A stretch of DNA of 64,000 nt from JACCZX01 sp038216465 (GTDB lineage Bacteria; Pseudomonadota; Gammaproteobacteria; Burkholderiales; Burkholderiaceae_F), in NCBI GenBank assembly GCA_038216465.1, contig JBBQQC010000001.1, forward strand, positions 186,001 through 250,000, given 5' to 3'. The first letter of the stretch is position 1; each line of letters opens with the position of its first letter. Under the pieces are notes generated by a model, which saw nothing but the letters and a program-made list of their open reading frames with translations, was not told where the DNA came from and ran no database searches. The position numbers and the translations under genes are program-made. Positions 1-6,979 of the stretch are shown in pieces.

Positions 1-1
1 G

Positions 2-286
2 CTCGAAGAAATCGACGGCATCATCAAGGCGTACGAGCTTTACCTCGAGCAGATCCGCGCGCAGGGACTCGAGCCGCTGCTTTCGGTAACGCGCGCATGG
101 CGTCTGGTCAAGTTCGTCGACGCCGGCATGGTGACGCTGACTTCGTGCTGCAAGTGCAATGGAAAATTTGTCACGCATACCTTCGAGCTGACGAAGAATT
201 ATGTTTGCGGATTGTGCGAACCCCCGGCGCGCGCTGGCAAAGGCAAGGCGCAGGTTCAGGGCAGTGCGCAGGAAATCCTGCACTGA
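2..286 (+). CDS. flhC: Flagellar transcriptional activator FlhC, C-terminal part
   Basis: This is the C-terminal 94 residues of a gene that enters from the left edge. FlhC pairs with FlhD as the master activator of flagellar class II genes. The visible part has the family's zinc-binding cluster: CCKC near residue 48 and CGLC near residue 67, framed by a VKFVDAGMVTL-type stretch and a C-P-P-(A/S)-R segment after the last Cys pair, as in enterobacterial FlhC. The tail is Lys/Gln-rich and short. It ends at a TGA just before a strong hairpin terminator. The convergent neighbour is a PilZ/YcgR-like brake, which fits a motility locus. flhD would lie to the left, outside the window. Confidence 0.93.
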   Translation, partial: LEEIDGIIKAYELYLEQIRAQGLEPLLSVTRAWRLVKFVDAGMVTLTSCCKCNGKFVTHTFELTKNYVCGLCEPPARAGKGKAQVQGSAQEILH

Positions 287-303
287 GAAGCCTATCCAGC
301 CCA

Positions 304-333
304 GAAAAAAGCCCGCTGTGTGCGGGCTTTTTG
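304..333. terminator. Bidirectional intrinsic terminator between flhC and ycgR-like gene
   Basis: A perfect 6-bp GC stem, GCCCGC/GCGGGC, with a 5-nt loop is flanked by an A-run on the left and a T-run on the right. This gives U-tracts in both directions. It sits between two convergent genes that end at 286 and 355. Confidence 0.85.
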
Positions 334-354
334 TTGCACACGAACGCGGAGGTC

Positions 355-1149
355 CTAGACCCGCGCGTACAGCGGAATCTCAAGTTCCCGCACGAGCCCT
401 GTAGTGACATAGGCATGGACCGCGATCTTGTCGGCCGGGCTCAGTGCCACGAACGACACGCCCATCAAACGCTCGCCCGTCTCGTCGGGTTTGCGCACCG
501 GACGCGCGCGCGCTTCGATCATCAACTCCTGCTCGGCCACCGTAAGCTGAAATACGACTTTGACCTCGTCGTAAAAGACGCTGAGATCGTCGTGCAGCGC
601 GATTGCGGCGCCGCCAGTGGACAGGTCGCTGATCATTCCCTTGACGAACTTCCCCGAGGCCTGCGTGCCCGGGTAGACCATGCAGGGCAATTCGGTCTTG
701 ACCCGCGGTGCCGCGCGCAACTCGCGCTTTTCGACGTGCTGCTGCTGCGGCCAGCCGATGTGCAAGTATTCGAAGGGCTCGCTGCAGACTTTTGTCAGCG
801 GAGCAATGAATTCATAGATCGTCTCGCCGGAAAAGCTGCGAAACCTATACATCGCGCCTTCCTTCAGCGTCAGCGCAGATGAATCGTCCGGAGCCGTAAT
901 GATGATCGAATGGCCCTCGTGAACACCGATCAGCTTCACGGTCACGGCGTCGGCCAACGTATCGCCATTCGCCCACATGCGGAGCACGCGCCAGCTGGCG
1001 ACCTCGCGCGGCCCCGGGCGTCGCGCGGGTTGATTCGGCGCGGCTGCCAGTGCGGCCGGTGATGGAACGGTCAGTGACTCGACCAGCGTCGGAACCGTAA
1101 TCGGTACCGACTCGTCAACAGGCAGGGCTACCGGCTCGGTCATGTTCAT
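355..1149 (-). CDS. YcgR-like PilZ-domain flagellar brake protein
   Basis: A 264-aa protein with a disordered Pro/Ala-rich N-terminus (about 1-50), a YcgR-type N-terminal beta domain (about 55-135) and a PilZ domain from about 138. The c-di-GMP-binding signatures are present: R145-A-A-P-R149 (RxxxR) and D175-L-S-T-G-G180 (D/NxSxxG). Proteins of this class bind c-di-GMP and slow or bias the flagellar motor. Lying convergent with flhC supports a motility role. Two in-frame ATGs lie close together (1149 and 1143), and neither has a strong Shine-Dalgarno. The call rests on motifs and context; the symbol is left open because PilZ proteins have several roles. Confidence 0.8.
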   Translation of the reverse strand: MNMTEPVALPVDESVPITVPTLVESLTVPSPAALAAAPNQPARRPGPREVASWRVLRMWANGDTLADAVTVKLIGVHEGHSIIITAPDDSSALTLKEGAMYRFRSFSGETIYEFIAPLTKVCSEPFEYLHIGWPQQQHVEKRELRAAPRVKTELPCMVYPGTQASGKFVKGMISDLSTGGAAIALHDDLSVFYDEVKVVFQLTVAEQELMIEARARPVRKPDETGERLMGVSFVALSPADKIAVHAYVTTGLVRELEIPLYARV

Positions 1150-1478
1150 GGGTCAGGCGCAGGAGTCGCGACTCAAATAAAGACTCCCAAGTTTGCGGGA
1201 GATTTCGCGCGCCAAGCCCGCCGAGAAAACGTCCGCTGGCCGGTTAATTCAAGGGCTAGAAGCGATTGAATGAAAAGCGGCCGGCGATTCAAGTTAGGCC
1301 TCCACTAGGCCGAAAGTCTGAGCGTGGACCCAGGGAGGGAGCGCTGTCCTGATCCCCGCCGAGCAGCCTTCCGCCCTGGGCACCACACCACATCTATTAG
1401 CTCATAAGCATCTGTCACTAGCGCGCGTAGCGTCACGGCTACACTGCTCGTGTCCGCTAACCGTTTCGACAGCCTCCT
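1150..1478. other. Intergenic region (329 bp), promoter side of two divergent genes
   Basis: No convincing ORF or RNA gene is visible. It must hold the promoters of the leftward PilZ gene and the rightward small Lys-rich gene. I see a weak 5-bp hairpin (CTCCC/GGGAG, around 1187-1204) and a GGCCT/AGGCC pair around 1298-1312, but no clear sigma-28 or sigma-70 match. Confidence 0.4.
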
Positions 1479-1688
1479 ATGAAAACTGTTTTGACCGTCC
1501 TGCTCGTCGGCGCATTTGCGTGCGCTCACGGCCCGGCATTCGCTGACGAGAAAAAATCGGAGCCGACTAAGGAAGAAACCAAGAAAGCGCAAGCTAAAAA
1601 TGGCGCGCAGGGCGAAGCAAAGGAAGGCGATAAAGTCCAAGCCAAGCAAGAGGAAGTCAAGAAGAAGGTTAAAAAAGGCGGCTGCTGA
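1479..1688 (+). CDS. Small exported Lys/Glu-rich protein, function unknown
   Basis: A 69-aa protein with a clear signal peptide (K2 then a hydrophobic core, cleavage after about A22, A-F-A|D). The mature part is about 45 residues, almost all charged: Lys/Glu/Gln repeats with no aromatic residue, predicted disordered or helical. It ends in K-K-G-G-C, placing a single Cys at the very C-terminus. There is no lipobox, so this Cys is not a lipid-attachment site. The gene is monocistronic and followed directly by a strong hairpin terminator, which supports it being real. I do not recognise a family. Confidence 0.65.
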   Translation: MKTVLTVLLVGAFACAHGPAFADEKKSEPTKEETKKAQAKNGAQGEAKEGDKVQAKQEEVKKKVKKGGC

Positions 1689-1709
1689 GATAAGCACGCA
1701 ATGACCACG

Positions 1710-1735
1710 ACGGCCGCTTCCGCGGCCGTTTGCTA
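1710..1735 (+). terminator. Intrinsic terminator after the small Lys-rich gene
   Basis: A perfect 8-bp stem (ACGGCCGC, loop TTCC, GCGGCCGT, 1710-1729) followed by a short T-rich run. It lies 21 bp after the stop at 1688. Confidence 0.75.
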
Positions 1736-2770
1736 TTGATGTCCCAGCACAGGATGCGGCCGATAGGGGGCTGTAAGCGCTGCCACTTCGTGCGGGGTCA
1801 GGGCGACATCGATCGCCTGAACCGCTTGCTCGATCTGCCACGTCTTGCTTGCGCCGATGATCGGCGCACTGACTGCGGGCTGGTGCAGCAACCACGCGTA
1901 CGCCAGCGTGGCGTTGGACACGCCCTTTTGCTGCGCCAGAGTGCCCAACCCGGCGACGACAGCATGGTCGGCATCCTGGTAGTAGTACTTCTGCGCCAGT
2001 TCATCGGTTTGCGCACGCGAAGTCGCACCGCTTGCCCTTTCGGCATTGGCGTCGCGCGCGCGATTGCCTGCGAGAAAGCCCCGCGCCAGCGGGCTCCATG
2101 GCAGCAAACCGACGCCCTGGTCGCGACACAGCGGAATCATCTCGCGCTCTTCTTCGCGGTAGGCCAGGTTGTAGTGATTCTGCATCGATATGAACTTCGT
2201 CCAACCGTTGCGTTCGGCAACGTGTTGCATCTTCGCGAACTGCCACGCCCACATGCTCGAGGCGCCGAGATAGCGAACCTTGCCAGCGCGCACGACATCA
2301 TGCAGAGCCTCCATCGTTTCTTCAATCGGAGTGGCTGCGTCGAAGCGATGAATCTGATACAGATCAATCGTATCGATGCCGAGACGCTGCAGGCTCGCAT
2401 CGACGGCGGCGAAAATGCGCTTGCGCGACAACCCGCTCATATTGGGACGTTCAGCAGGCTTCGGCGCGTCCGAATTTCCCCCTTGAAATGCAAGATCGAC
2501 CGGGTAACGGAGCTTGGTCGCGATCACGATCTCGTCGCGCGGCGCCAGCTCGCGCAATAGCTTTCCGGTGATTTGTTCGGAAACGCCAGCCGAGTACATA
2601 TCGGCGGTGTCGAACACATTGATGCCGAGCTCGACCGCGCGCCGCACGATCGGGCGGGCTGCGTCCTCGCCAAGAACCCATGGCCGCCATTGCTCCGTCC
2701 CGAATGTCATCATGCCGAGCGCAATGCGCGAGACCTTCAGGCCGCTTGCGCCGAGGTTGACGTACTTCAT
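1733..2770 (-). CDS. Aldo/keto reductase
   Basis: A 345-aa NAD(P)H-dependent oxidoreductase of the aldo/keto reductase superfamily, with the usual (beta/alpha)8 length. The catalytic tetrad can be read: D54 and Y59 in D-T-A-D-M-Y, K86 in A-T-K, and H141 in Q-I-H-R-F-D. The N-terminus (Y-V-N-L-G-x-S-G-L-K-V-S) and the I-I-G-A cofactor segment near the C-terminus resemble the YajO/Tas or potassium-channel beta-like branch, which reduces aldehydes and ketones. The substrate cannot be read. The start at 2770 is an ATG followed by the canonical N-terminus. The small ORF that starts at 3068 ends 7 bp upstream, so the two are probably cotranscribed. Confidence 0.9.
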   Translation of the reverse strand: MKYVNLGASGLKVSRIALGMMTFGTEQWRPWVLGEDAARPIVRRAVELGINVFDTADMYSAGVSEQITGKLLRELAPRDEIVIATKLRYPVDLAFQGGNSDAPKPAERPNMSGLSRKRIFAAVDASLQRLGIDTIDLYQIHRFDAATPIEETMEALHDVVRAGKVRYLGASSMWAWQFAKMQHVAERNGWTKFISMQNHYNLAYREEEREMIPLCRDQGVGLLPWSPLARGFLAGNRARDANAERASGATSRAQTDELAQKYYYQDADHAVVAGLGTLAQQKGVSNATLAYAWLLHQPAVSAPIIGASKTWQIEQAVQAIDVALTPHEVAALTAPYRPHPVLGHQ

Positions 2771-2777
2771 CGGCTAT

Positions 2778-3068
2778 CTAACCGAGCCCCAATATTCGTC
2801 CTATGCGAGCGAGGTAGTCGGAACCGGTCAGCGCGCCATTCCTTAGTTCGTCGCCGAGTTCATCGAGCTTGCTGCGCACTCCGTGCAGCCCGACGTGTAC
2901 CTCTTCGTGCGACGGTTCGGAGACGCTGAGCGCGGCGCGCAGTTGTTCAACCTCGGCGCGCAATGTATCTACGCTCGCTCCGCCCGCCCGCGCCTTTGCA
3001 AGATCGCGCTCGAGTTGATCGACAAGCTGCCCCACCTCGTCGAGATTTACGGTGCGCGACGCATTCAT
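2778..3068 (-). CDS. Small helical hypothetical protein
   Basis: A 96-aa soluble protein with no signal peptide or membrane segment. Residues 8-55 are heptad-like (V-D-Q-L-E-R-D-L, T-L-R-A-E-V-E-Q-L) and likely form a coiled coil. The C-terminal half is helical and Leu/Gly-rich, ending L-G-L-G. An AGAGG Shine-Dalgarno lies about 6 bp before the ATG at 3068, which supports the start. It lies 7 bp upstream of the aldo/keto reductase on the same strand and diverges from the ThDP enzyme gene (57-bp spacer). I do not recognise the family. Confidence 0.6.
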   Translation of the reverse strand: MNASRTVNLDEVGQLVDQLERDLAKARAGGASVDTLRAEVEQLRAALSVSEPSHEEVHVGLHGVRSKLDELGDELRNGALTGSDYLARIGRILGLG

Positions 3069-3125
3069 GATCGCCTCTGCATTCAGTTGACGTATCGGCC
3101 AACCTAAACCTTACACTCCCGCCCC

Positions 3126-4820
3126 ATGCCTTTCCGTACCGGCGCCCGCCTGCTCGTCGATCAACTATTGATCCAGGGCGTCAATCACGCTTTCACAGTT
3201 CCCGGCGAAAGTTTTCTACCCGTGCTCGACGCGCTGTACGACTCGCGAGAAATGATCAAGCTGATCGTCAATCGGCACGAGTCCGGCGCGACATTCATGG
3301 CCGAGGCGTACGCGAAGCTGACCGGCCAGCCTGGCGTCGCCTTCGTCACGCGCGGGCCCGGTGCCACCAACGCGGCAATCGGCGTCCACGTTGCCTACCA
3401 GGACTCGTCGCCGGTAATTCTGTTCATCGGCCAGGTCGGTAATGATTTTGCCGAGCGCGAAGCGTTTCAGGAAATCGACTACCGCCGCATGTTCGGACCG
3501 ATGACCAAGTGGGTCGCACAAATCGATCAGGCGGATCGCGTGCCGGAATTCGTGGCGCGAGCATTCCAGGTTGCGACCAGCGGACGCGCCGGGCCCGTCG
3601 TGCTCGCACTACCGGAGGACACGCAGTCAGTTGAGGCAGATGTAGGTGACGCGCTGTGCCATCAGCCGGTGCTCGGCGCGCCGAGTGATACGCAGATTGC
3701 CGCTCTGCGCCGCTTGCTGGGGCGCGCGCAGCGACCGCTGGTGATTCTGGGCGGCTTTGGCTGGACGCCCGCGGCCTGCGACAATTTCAAGCGCTTTGCA
3801 GAAGCCAACTATCTTCCGGTCGCATGCGCGTTTCGTTATCAGGATCTGTTCGATAACCGCCACCCGAATTACATCGGCGACATCGGCGTCGGCGTCAACC
3901 CAAAGCTTGCGCAGCGCGTCAAGGACGCGGACCTGATTCTTGCAATCGGGCCTCGCCTGGGCGAAGCGACGACTTCGGGCTATACGTTGCTCGACGTTCC
4001 GGTGCCGGCGCAGGCGCTGATTCACGTTCACGCGGGCGCCGAAGAACTGGGGCGCGTGTATCAGGCGCAGTTGATGATCAACTCAGGCTTGCCGCAGTTC
4101 GCGTCGCGTCTGGCGATGATGGTGCCGGTCGAGGAGCCGCCGTGGCGCGAGTGGCTCGCAGCAGCGCATGCGGAACTCGGAGCGTGGCAGCAAAGGCCTG
4201 CGGTCTACGCTCACGGCGATCCCCCGCTCGACCTGTGGGAGGCGATGCAGATTCTGGCGCGCGCAGTTCCGGCCGACGCGATCATCGCCAATGGCGCCGG
4301 TAATTTTGCAACCTGGGCCCACCGCTTCTGGCGTTACCCGGGACTTCGCACGCAACTTGCGCCAAGCGCCGGTGCGATGGGATACGGTGTGCCGGCCGCG
4401 ATTGCGGCCAAGATCGCAGCGCCTGAACGAACCGTGGTTGCGCTGACCGGCGATGGAGACTTCCTGATGACGGGTCAGGAGCTGGCAACCGCCGTGCAAT
4501 ATGGTGCGGCGGTGCTGATTCTTGTATTCAACAATCAGATGTACGGCACGATTCGCATGCACCAGGAGCGCGAATTTCCGGGTCGCGAGCACGGCACTGC
4601 GCTGGTCAATCCCGACTTCGCCAAGCTCGCACAAGCGTACGGCGCTTTCGGTGCCACCGTAACGACGACCGACCAGTTTGCCGTCGCGCTGTCGCAGGCA
4701 TTGTCGTTTATCCGGGAGCGTCGGCTGCCGGCCCTAATCGAACTGACGCTAGATCCTGAGATCATCACTCCAAACGCGACGTTATCGGCAATCCGCGCGA
4801 CGGCTAGATTGCAACAGTAA
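3126..4820 (+). CDS. ThDP-dependent enzyme, acetolactate synthase-like
   Basis: A 564-aa thiamine-diphosphate enzyme with the three-domain layout of the acetolactate synthase/benzoylformate decarboxylase family. The activating glutamate is E52 in N-R-H-E-S-G-A. The central nucleotide/FAD-like domain covers about 190-340. The ThDP motif runs from G442-D-G-D to N469-N470. It is probably cytoplasmic and acts on 2-oxo acids. No ilvH/ilvN small subunit or ilvC lies beside it, so a valine/isoleucine synthesis role is not supported. A stand-alone 2-oxoacid decarboxylase, carboligase or ALS-like paralogue is more likely. The start ATG at 3126 leads straight into the family N-terminus; no other in-frame ATG is close. 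Confidence 0.85.
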   Translation: MPFRTGARLLVDQLLIQGVNHAFTVPGESFLPVLDALYDSREMIKLIVNRHESGATFMAEAYAKLTGQPGVAFVTRGPGATNAAIGVHVAYQDSSPVILFIGQVGNDFAEREAFQEIDYRRMFGPMTKWVAQIDQADRVPEFVARAFQVATSGRAGPVVLALPEDTQSVEADVGDALCHQPVLGAPSDTQIAALRRLLGRAQRPLVILGGFGWTPAACDNFKRFAEANYLPVACAFRYQDLFDNRHPNYIGDIGVGVNPKLAQRVKDADLILAIGPRLGEATTSGYTLLDVPVPAQALIHVHAGAEELGRVYQAQLMINSGLPQFASRLAMMVPVEEPPWREWLAAAHAELGAWQQRPAVYAHGDPPLDLWEAMQILARAVPADAIIANGAGNFATWAHRFWRYPGLRTQLAPSAGAMGYGVPAAIAAKIAAPERTVVALTGDGDFLMTGQELATAVQYGAAVLILVFNNQMYGTIRMHQEREFPGREHGTALVNPDFAKLAQAYGAFGATVTTTDQFAVALSQALSFIRERRLPALIELTLDPEIITPNATLSAIRATARLQQ

Positions 4821-4843
4821 CGGCGCTTCTGCGCGAGATCGGC

Positions 4844-5107
4844 TCACTTGCCGAGACTTTTCTGCAGCAACTCTGCGACAAGCTCATTCAAGCCGACGCT
4901 TTTCTTCGATGCTTGCTCGTGCAGCGCCTTCACGAGAGCCTGCGGCAGTTTGACCGCGAACGGCACCAGGCCGAGCGCGCGGTCACGGTCACGCTGCGCG
5001 CGTCGATCGGGCTCCGGCGCAATCGCGCGGCCGTACGCGTTACCGGCGGCGCGCATCTGGTTAGTAAGTTTGCTTCCCTGGCGCTTTTCGAGTTCGCCAC
5101 GTTTCAT
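4844..5107 (-). CDS. Small basic protein with ribbon-helix-helix-like C-terminus
   Basis: An 87-aa protein if the ATG at 5107 is used, or 94 aa from 5128. I prefer 5107 because its ATG overlaps the TGA of the upstream DUF3025 gene (ATGA), the usual sign of translational coupling. The first half is strongly basic (Lys/Arg and Glu alternating). The last 40 residues read V-P-F-A-V-K-L-P then two helices ending in L-L-Q-K-S-L-G-K, a beta-strand plus two-helix pattern like Arc/CopG/MetJ DNA-binding proteins. No toxin partner is visible, so an orphan RHH regulator or nucleoid-like protein is possible. Function inferred only. Confidence 0.55.
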   Translation of the reverse strand: MKRGELEKRQGSKLTNQMRAAGNAYGRAIAPEPDRRAQRDRDRALGLVPFAVKLPQALVKALHEQASKKSVGLNELVAELLQKSLGK

Positions 5108-5895
5108 GAATCGGTCTCCGCTTTGCAATCGCGGCGCATCTTAGCCGGACGGAACACAGTGCGGTCCGAGTAGAACTCGGCGTTGCGGTTTTCCGCACAC
5201 CAGCCGGGTATGCCAAGAACCGGAATCGGCATCAAGCCGTGCGGCGACAGATGTTCGTCGAGTCGGTCGGCCAAAGATCGGTCAACCTGCGCCAACGGCG
5301 CGTCCGCCGCGAGCGCGATGTGCAGCGCGTGAGCGGTGATTGCTTTGTAGGGCCGGTGCAGCTTGTGAAGCAACGCGTGCCCGAATCCGATCACCTTCAC
5401 GTCGCTCGACCAGGCGGCGCGCTGCGCTACAAATGAGGCGCGCCAATCGTGATGGCACAACAAATCGACGATGTCGATTCTGGCGGTCACGATGAGCACT
5501 GCGTTCTCGTCAACCAGCGTCGCGGCGTCGCGCACCGAACCTCTCACCGCGCCGACGCCGTCCCGCGCGATGGCGTCCGCTTGCAGGCGGTTCAGCTGGG
5601 CCTTCGCACATGGGAAGTGAATGAAGATCAACGCGCTGAAGAAGTCGTGCAGGTCGTCGCGGGTCGGCACGCACCCGGTACGGGCGATGAATGCTTCGTA
5701 CGCTTCGTCGGCCGCTGCGCCTGCCTCACAGAAGGTGATACGGTGGCCGCCTGAACTGTGGACGTTCGCCGCAGCAGCCGCGCTGTTCAGCGCGCCACGC
5801 CAATCGCTACTCGCCGCCGCCAGTCGCCCGACACGCGCGATGGGCGCCAGCCACGGCGCCAACCAGTCGACGTTTGCTAGCCCTGCAACTTCCAA
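5104..5895 (-). CDS. DUF3025 family protein
   Basis: A 263-aa protein of the uncharacterised DUF3025 family, recognised from the conserved core: Y-E-x-F-I-x-x-T-G-x-V-P-T-R-D-D-L-H-D-F-F, then F-P-x-x-K-x-x-L-N-x-L-Q-A. The Asp/His-rich segment suggests a metal or phosphate site, but no activity is established that I can name. The most upstream start is a TTG at 5895, inside the 3' end of pyrC (19-bp overlap), with GAGAAG a few bases before it. Order pyrC, DUF3025, RHH-like, all overlapping, suggests one operon. The TTG start is uncommon and could be wrong by a few codons. Confidence 0.8.
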   Translation of the reverse strand: MEVAGLANVDWLAPWLAPIARVGRLAAASSDWRGALNSAAAAANVHSSGGHRITFCEAGAAADEAYEAFIARTGCVPTRDDLHDFFSALIFIHFPCAKAQLNRLQADAIARDGVGAVRGSVRDAATLVDENAVLIVTARIDIVDLLCHHDWRASFVAQRAAWSSDVKVIGFGHALLHKLHRPYKAITAHALHIALAADAPLAQVDRSLADRLDEHLSPHGLMPIPVLGIPGWCAENRNAEFYSDRTVFRPAKMRRDCKAETDS

Positions 5896-6929
5896 CGTAG
5901 CTTCTCACCCGCTCCCAACGGAACGATCGTCCTGTCGGCAAACGGAAATTCAGCGGGCACCCTCCACTCTGATCGCTTTAGCGTGATCATCGAAGTGTTA
6001 CGCACTAATCCGTAGAAGTCGGCGCCGTTGAACGAGGCAAATGCCTCGAACCGCTGGAGCGCGCCTTCATCCTCGAAAACCTGCGCGTACATCTCCAGCG
6101 CAGAGGCCGCCGTGTAGCAACCCGCGCAACCGCACGTCGCCTCCTTATCTCCTTTCGCATGCGGAGCGGAATCGGTGCCGAGAAAGAATCGCGCGTCCCC
6201 GCGGGTGGCAGCCGCCACCAAGGCCCGTCGATGTGCCTCGCGCTTTAGCAGCGGCAGGCAGTAGTGATGCGGACTGAGTCGGGGCCGGCCGTCGCAACTC
6301 AAAAAAATCGAATTGCGGTTAAAGAGCAAATGGTGCGCGGTAATCGTCGCGCCGAGAGCACCTCGCTCGCCGGTCACATAGTCGACTGCGTCCTGCGTCG
6401 TGATGTGCTCAAACACGATTCTCAGTTCAGTGAAATCACGCCGCAGCGGAATCAGCACTTCGTCGATGAAAATGCGTTCGCGATCGAATACATCAACCTG
6501 CGGACGCGTCACTTCCCCATGGATCAGCAATGGCATGCCCACCCGCTGCATCGCTTCCAGCACGCGCGTGCAGCGGGTCAGGCTCGTGACGCCCGACTCC
6601 GAGTTGGTAGTTGCGCCGGCCGGGTAAAGCTTCACCGCATGCACGATGCCGCTATCGCGCGCGCGCTCGACCTCGTCAGGCGCGGTGGCATCGGTCAGAT
6701 AAAGCGTCATCAACGGCTCGAACTCCATGCCGGCCGGAAGCGCAGCCCGGATGCGTTGCCGGTACGCAGCTGCCTGCGGCGTTGTAGTGATCGGCGGCGT
6801 CAGATTTGGCATCACGATCGCGCGTGCGAACTGGCGCGCGGAGTGCGGCAGAACCGATGCCATCGCGGCGCCGTCGCGCAGGTGCAAGTGCCAGTCGTCG
6901 GGTCGGACAATCGTCAAGGAGTCGCTCAT
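5877..6929 (-). CDS. pyrC: Dihydroorotase (PyrC)
   Basis: Catalyses reversible cyclisation of N-carbamoyl-L-aspartate to dihydroorotate in pyrimidine synthesis. At 350 aa it has the size of class II homodimeric dihydroorotase. The metal-binding H14-x-H16 follows P-D-D-W, the carboxylated lysine is K100 in A-V-K-L-Y-P-A-G-A-T, and later His residues (G-E-V and F-E-H-I-T-T) and the D in G-T-D-S-A-P-H complete the binuclear zinc site. The ATG at 6929 has AGGAG upstream in the leftward direction and gives the standard N-terminus. It diverges from aceE with only 50 bp between the starts, so their promoters must overlap or abut. Confidence 0.96.
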   Translation of the reverse strand: MSDSLTIVRPDDWHLHLRDGAAMASVLPHSARQFARAIVMPNLTPPITTTPQAAAYRQRIRAALPAGMEFEPLMTLYLTDATAPDEVERARDSGIVHAVKLYPAGATTNSESGVTSLTRCTRVLEAMQRVGMPLLIHGEVTRPQVDVFDRERIFIDEVLIPLRRDFTELRIVFEHITTQDAVDYVTGERGALGATITAHHLLFNRNSIFLSCDGRPRLSPHHYCLPLLKREAHRRALVAAATRGDARFFLGTDSAPHAKGDKEATCGCAGCYTAASALEMYAQVFEDEGALQRFEAFASFNGADFYGLVRNTSMITLKRSEWRVPAEFPFADRTIVPLGAGEKLRWKLQG

Positions 6930-6979
6930 GCCGCAATTATCTCAGCCGCGGATTGCGCCGCAGGCGGATAATCGCCGGC

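Noticed and set aside
1305..1895. A 196-aa leftward frame over the small Lys-rich gene
   Set aside because: It covers a terminator and the 3' end of the aldo/keto reductase and has no family; the rightward 69-aa gene has signal peptide and terminator.
6806..6979. A 58-codon N-terminal extension of aceE
   Set aside because: It is antisense to pyrC, and the family N-terminus begins at the ATG at 6980.
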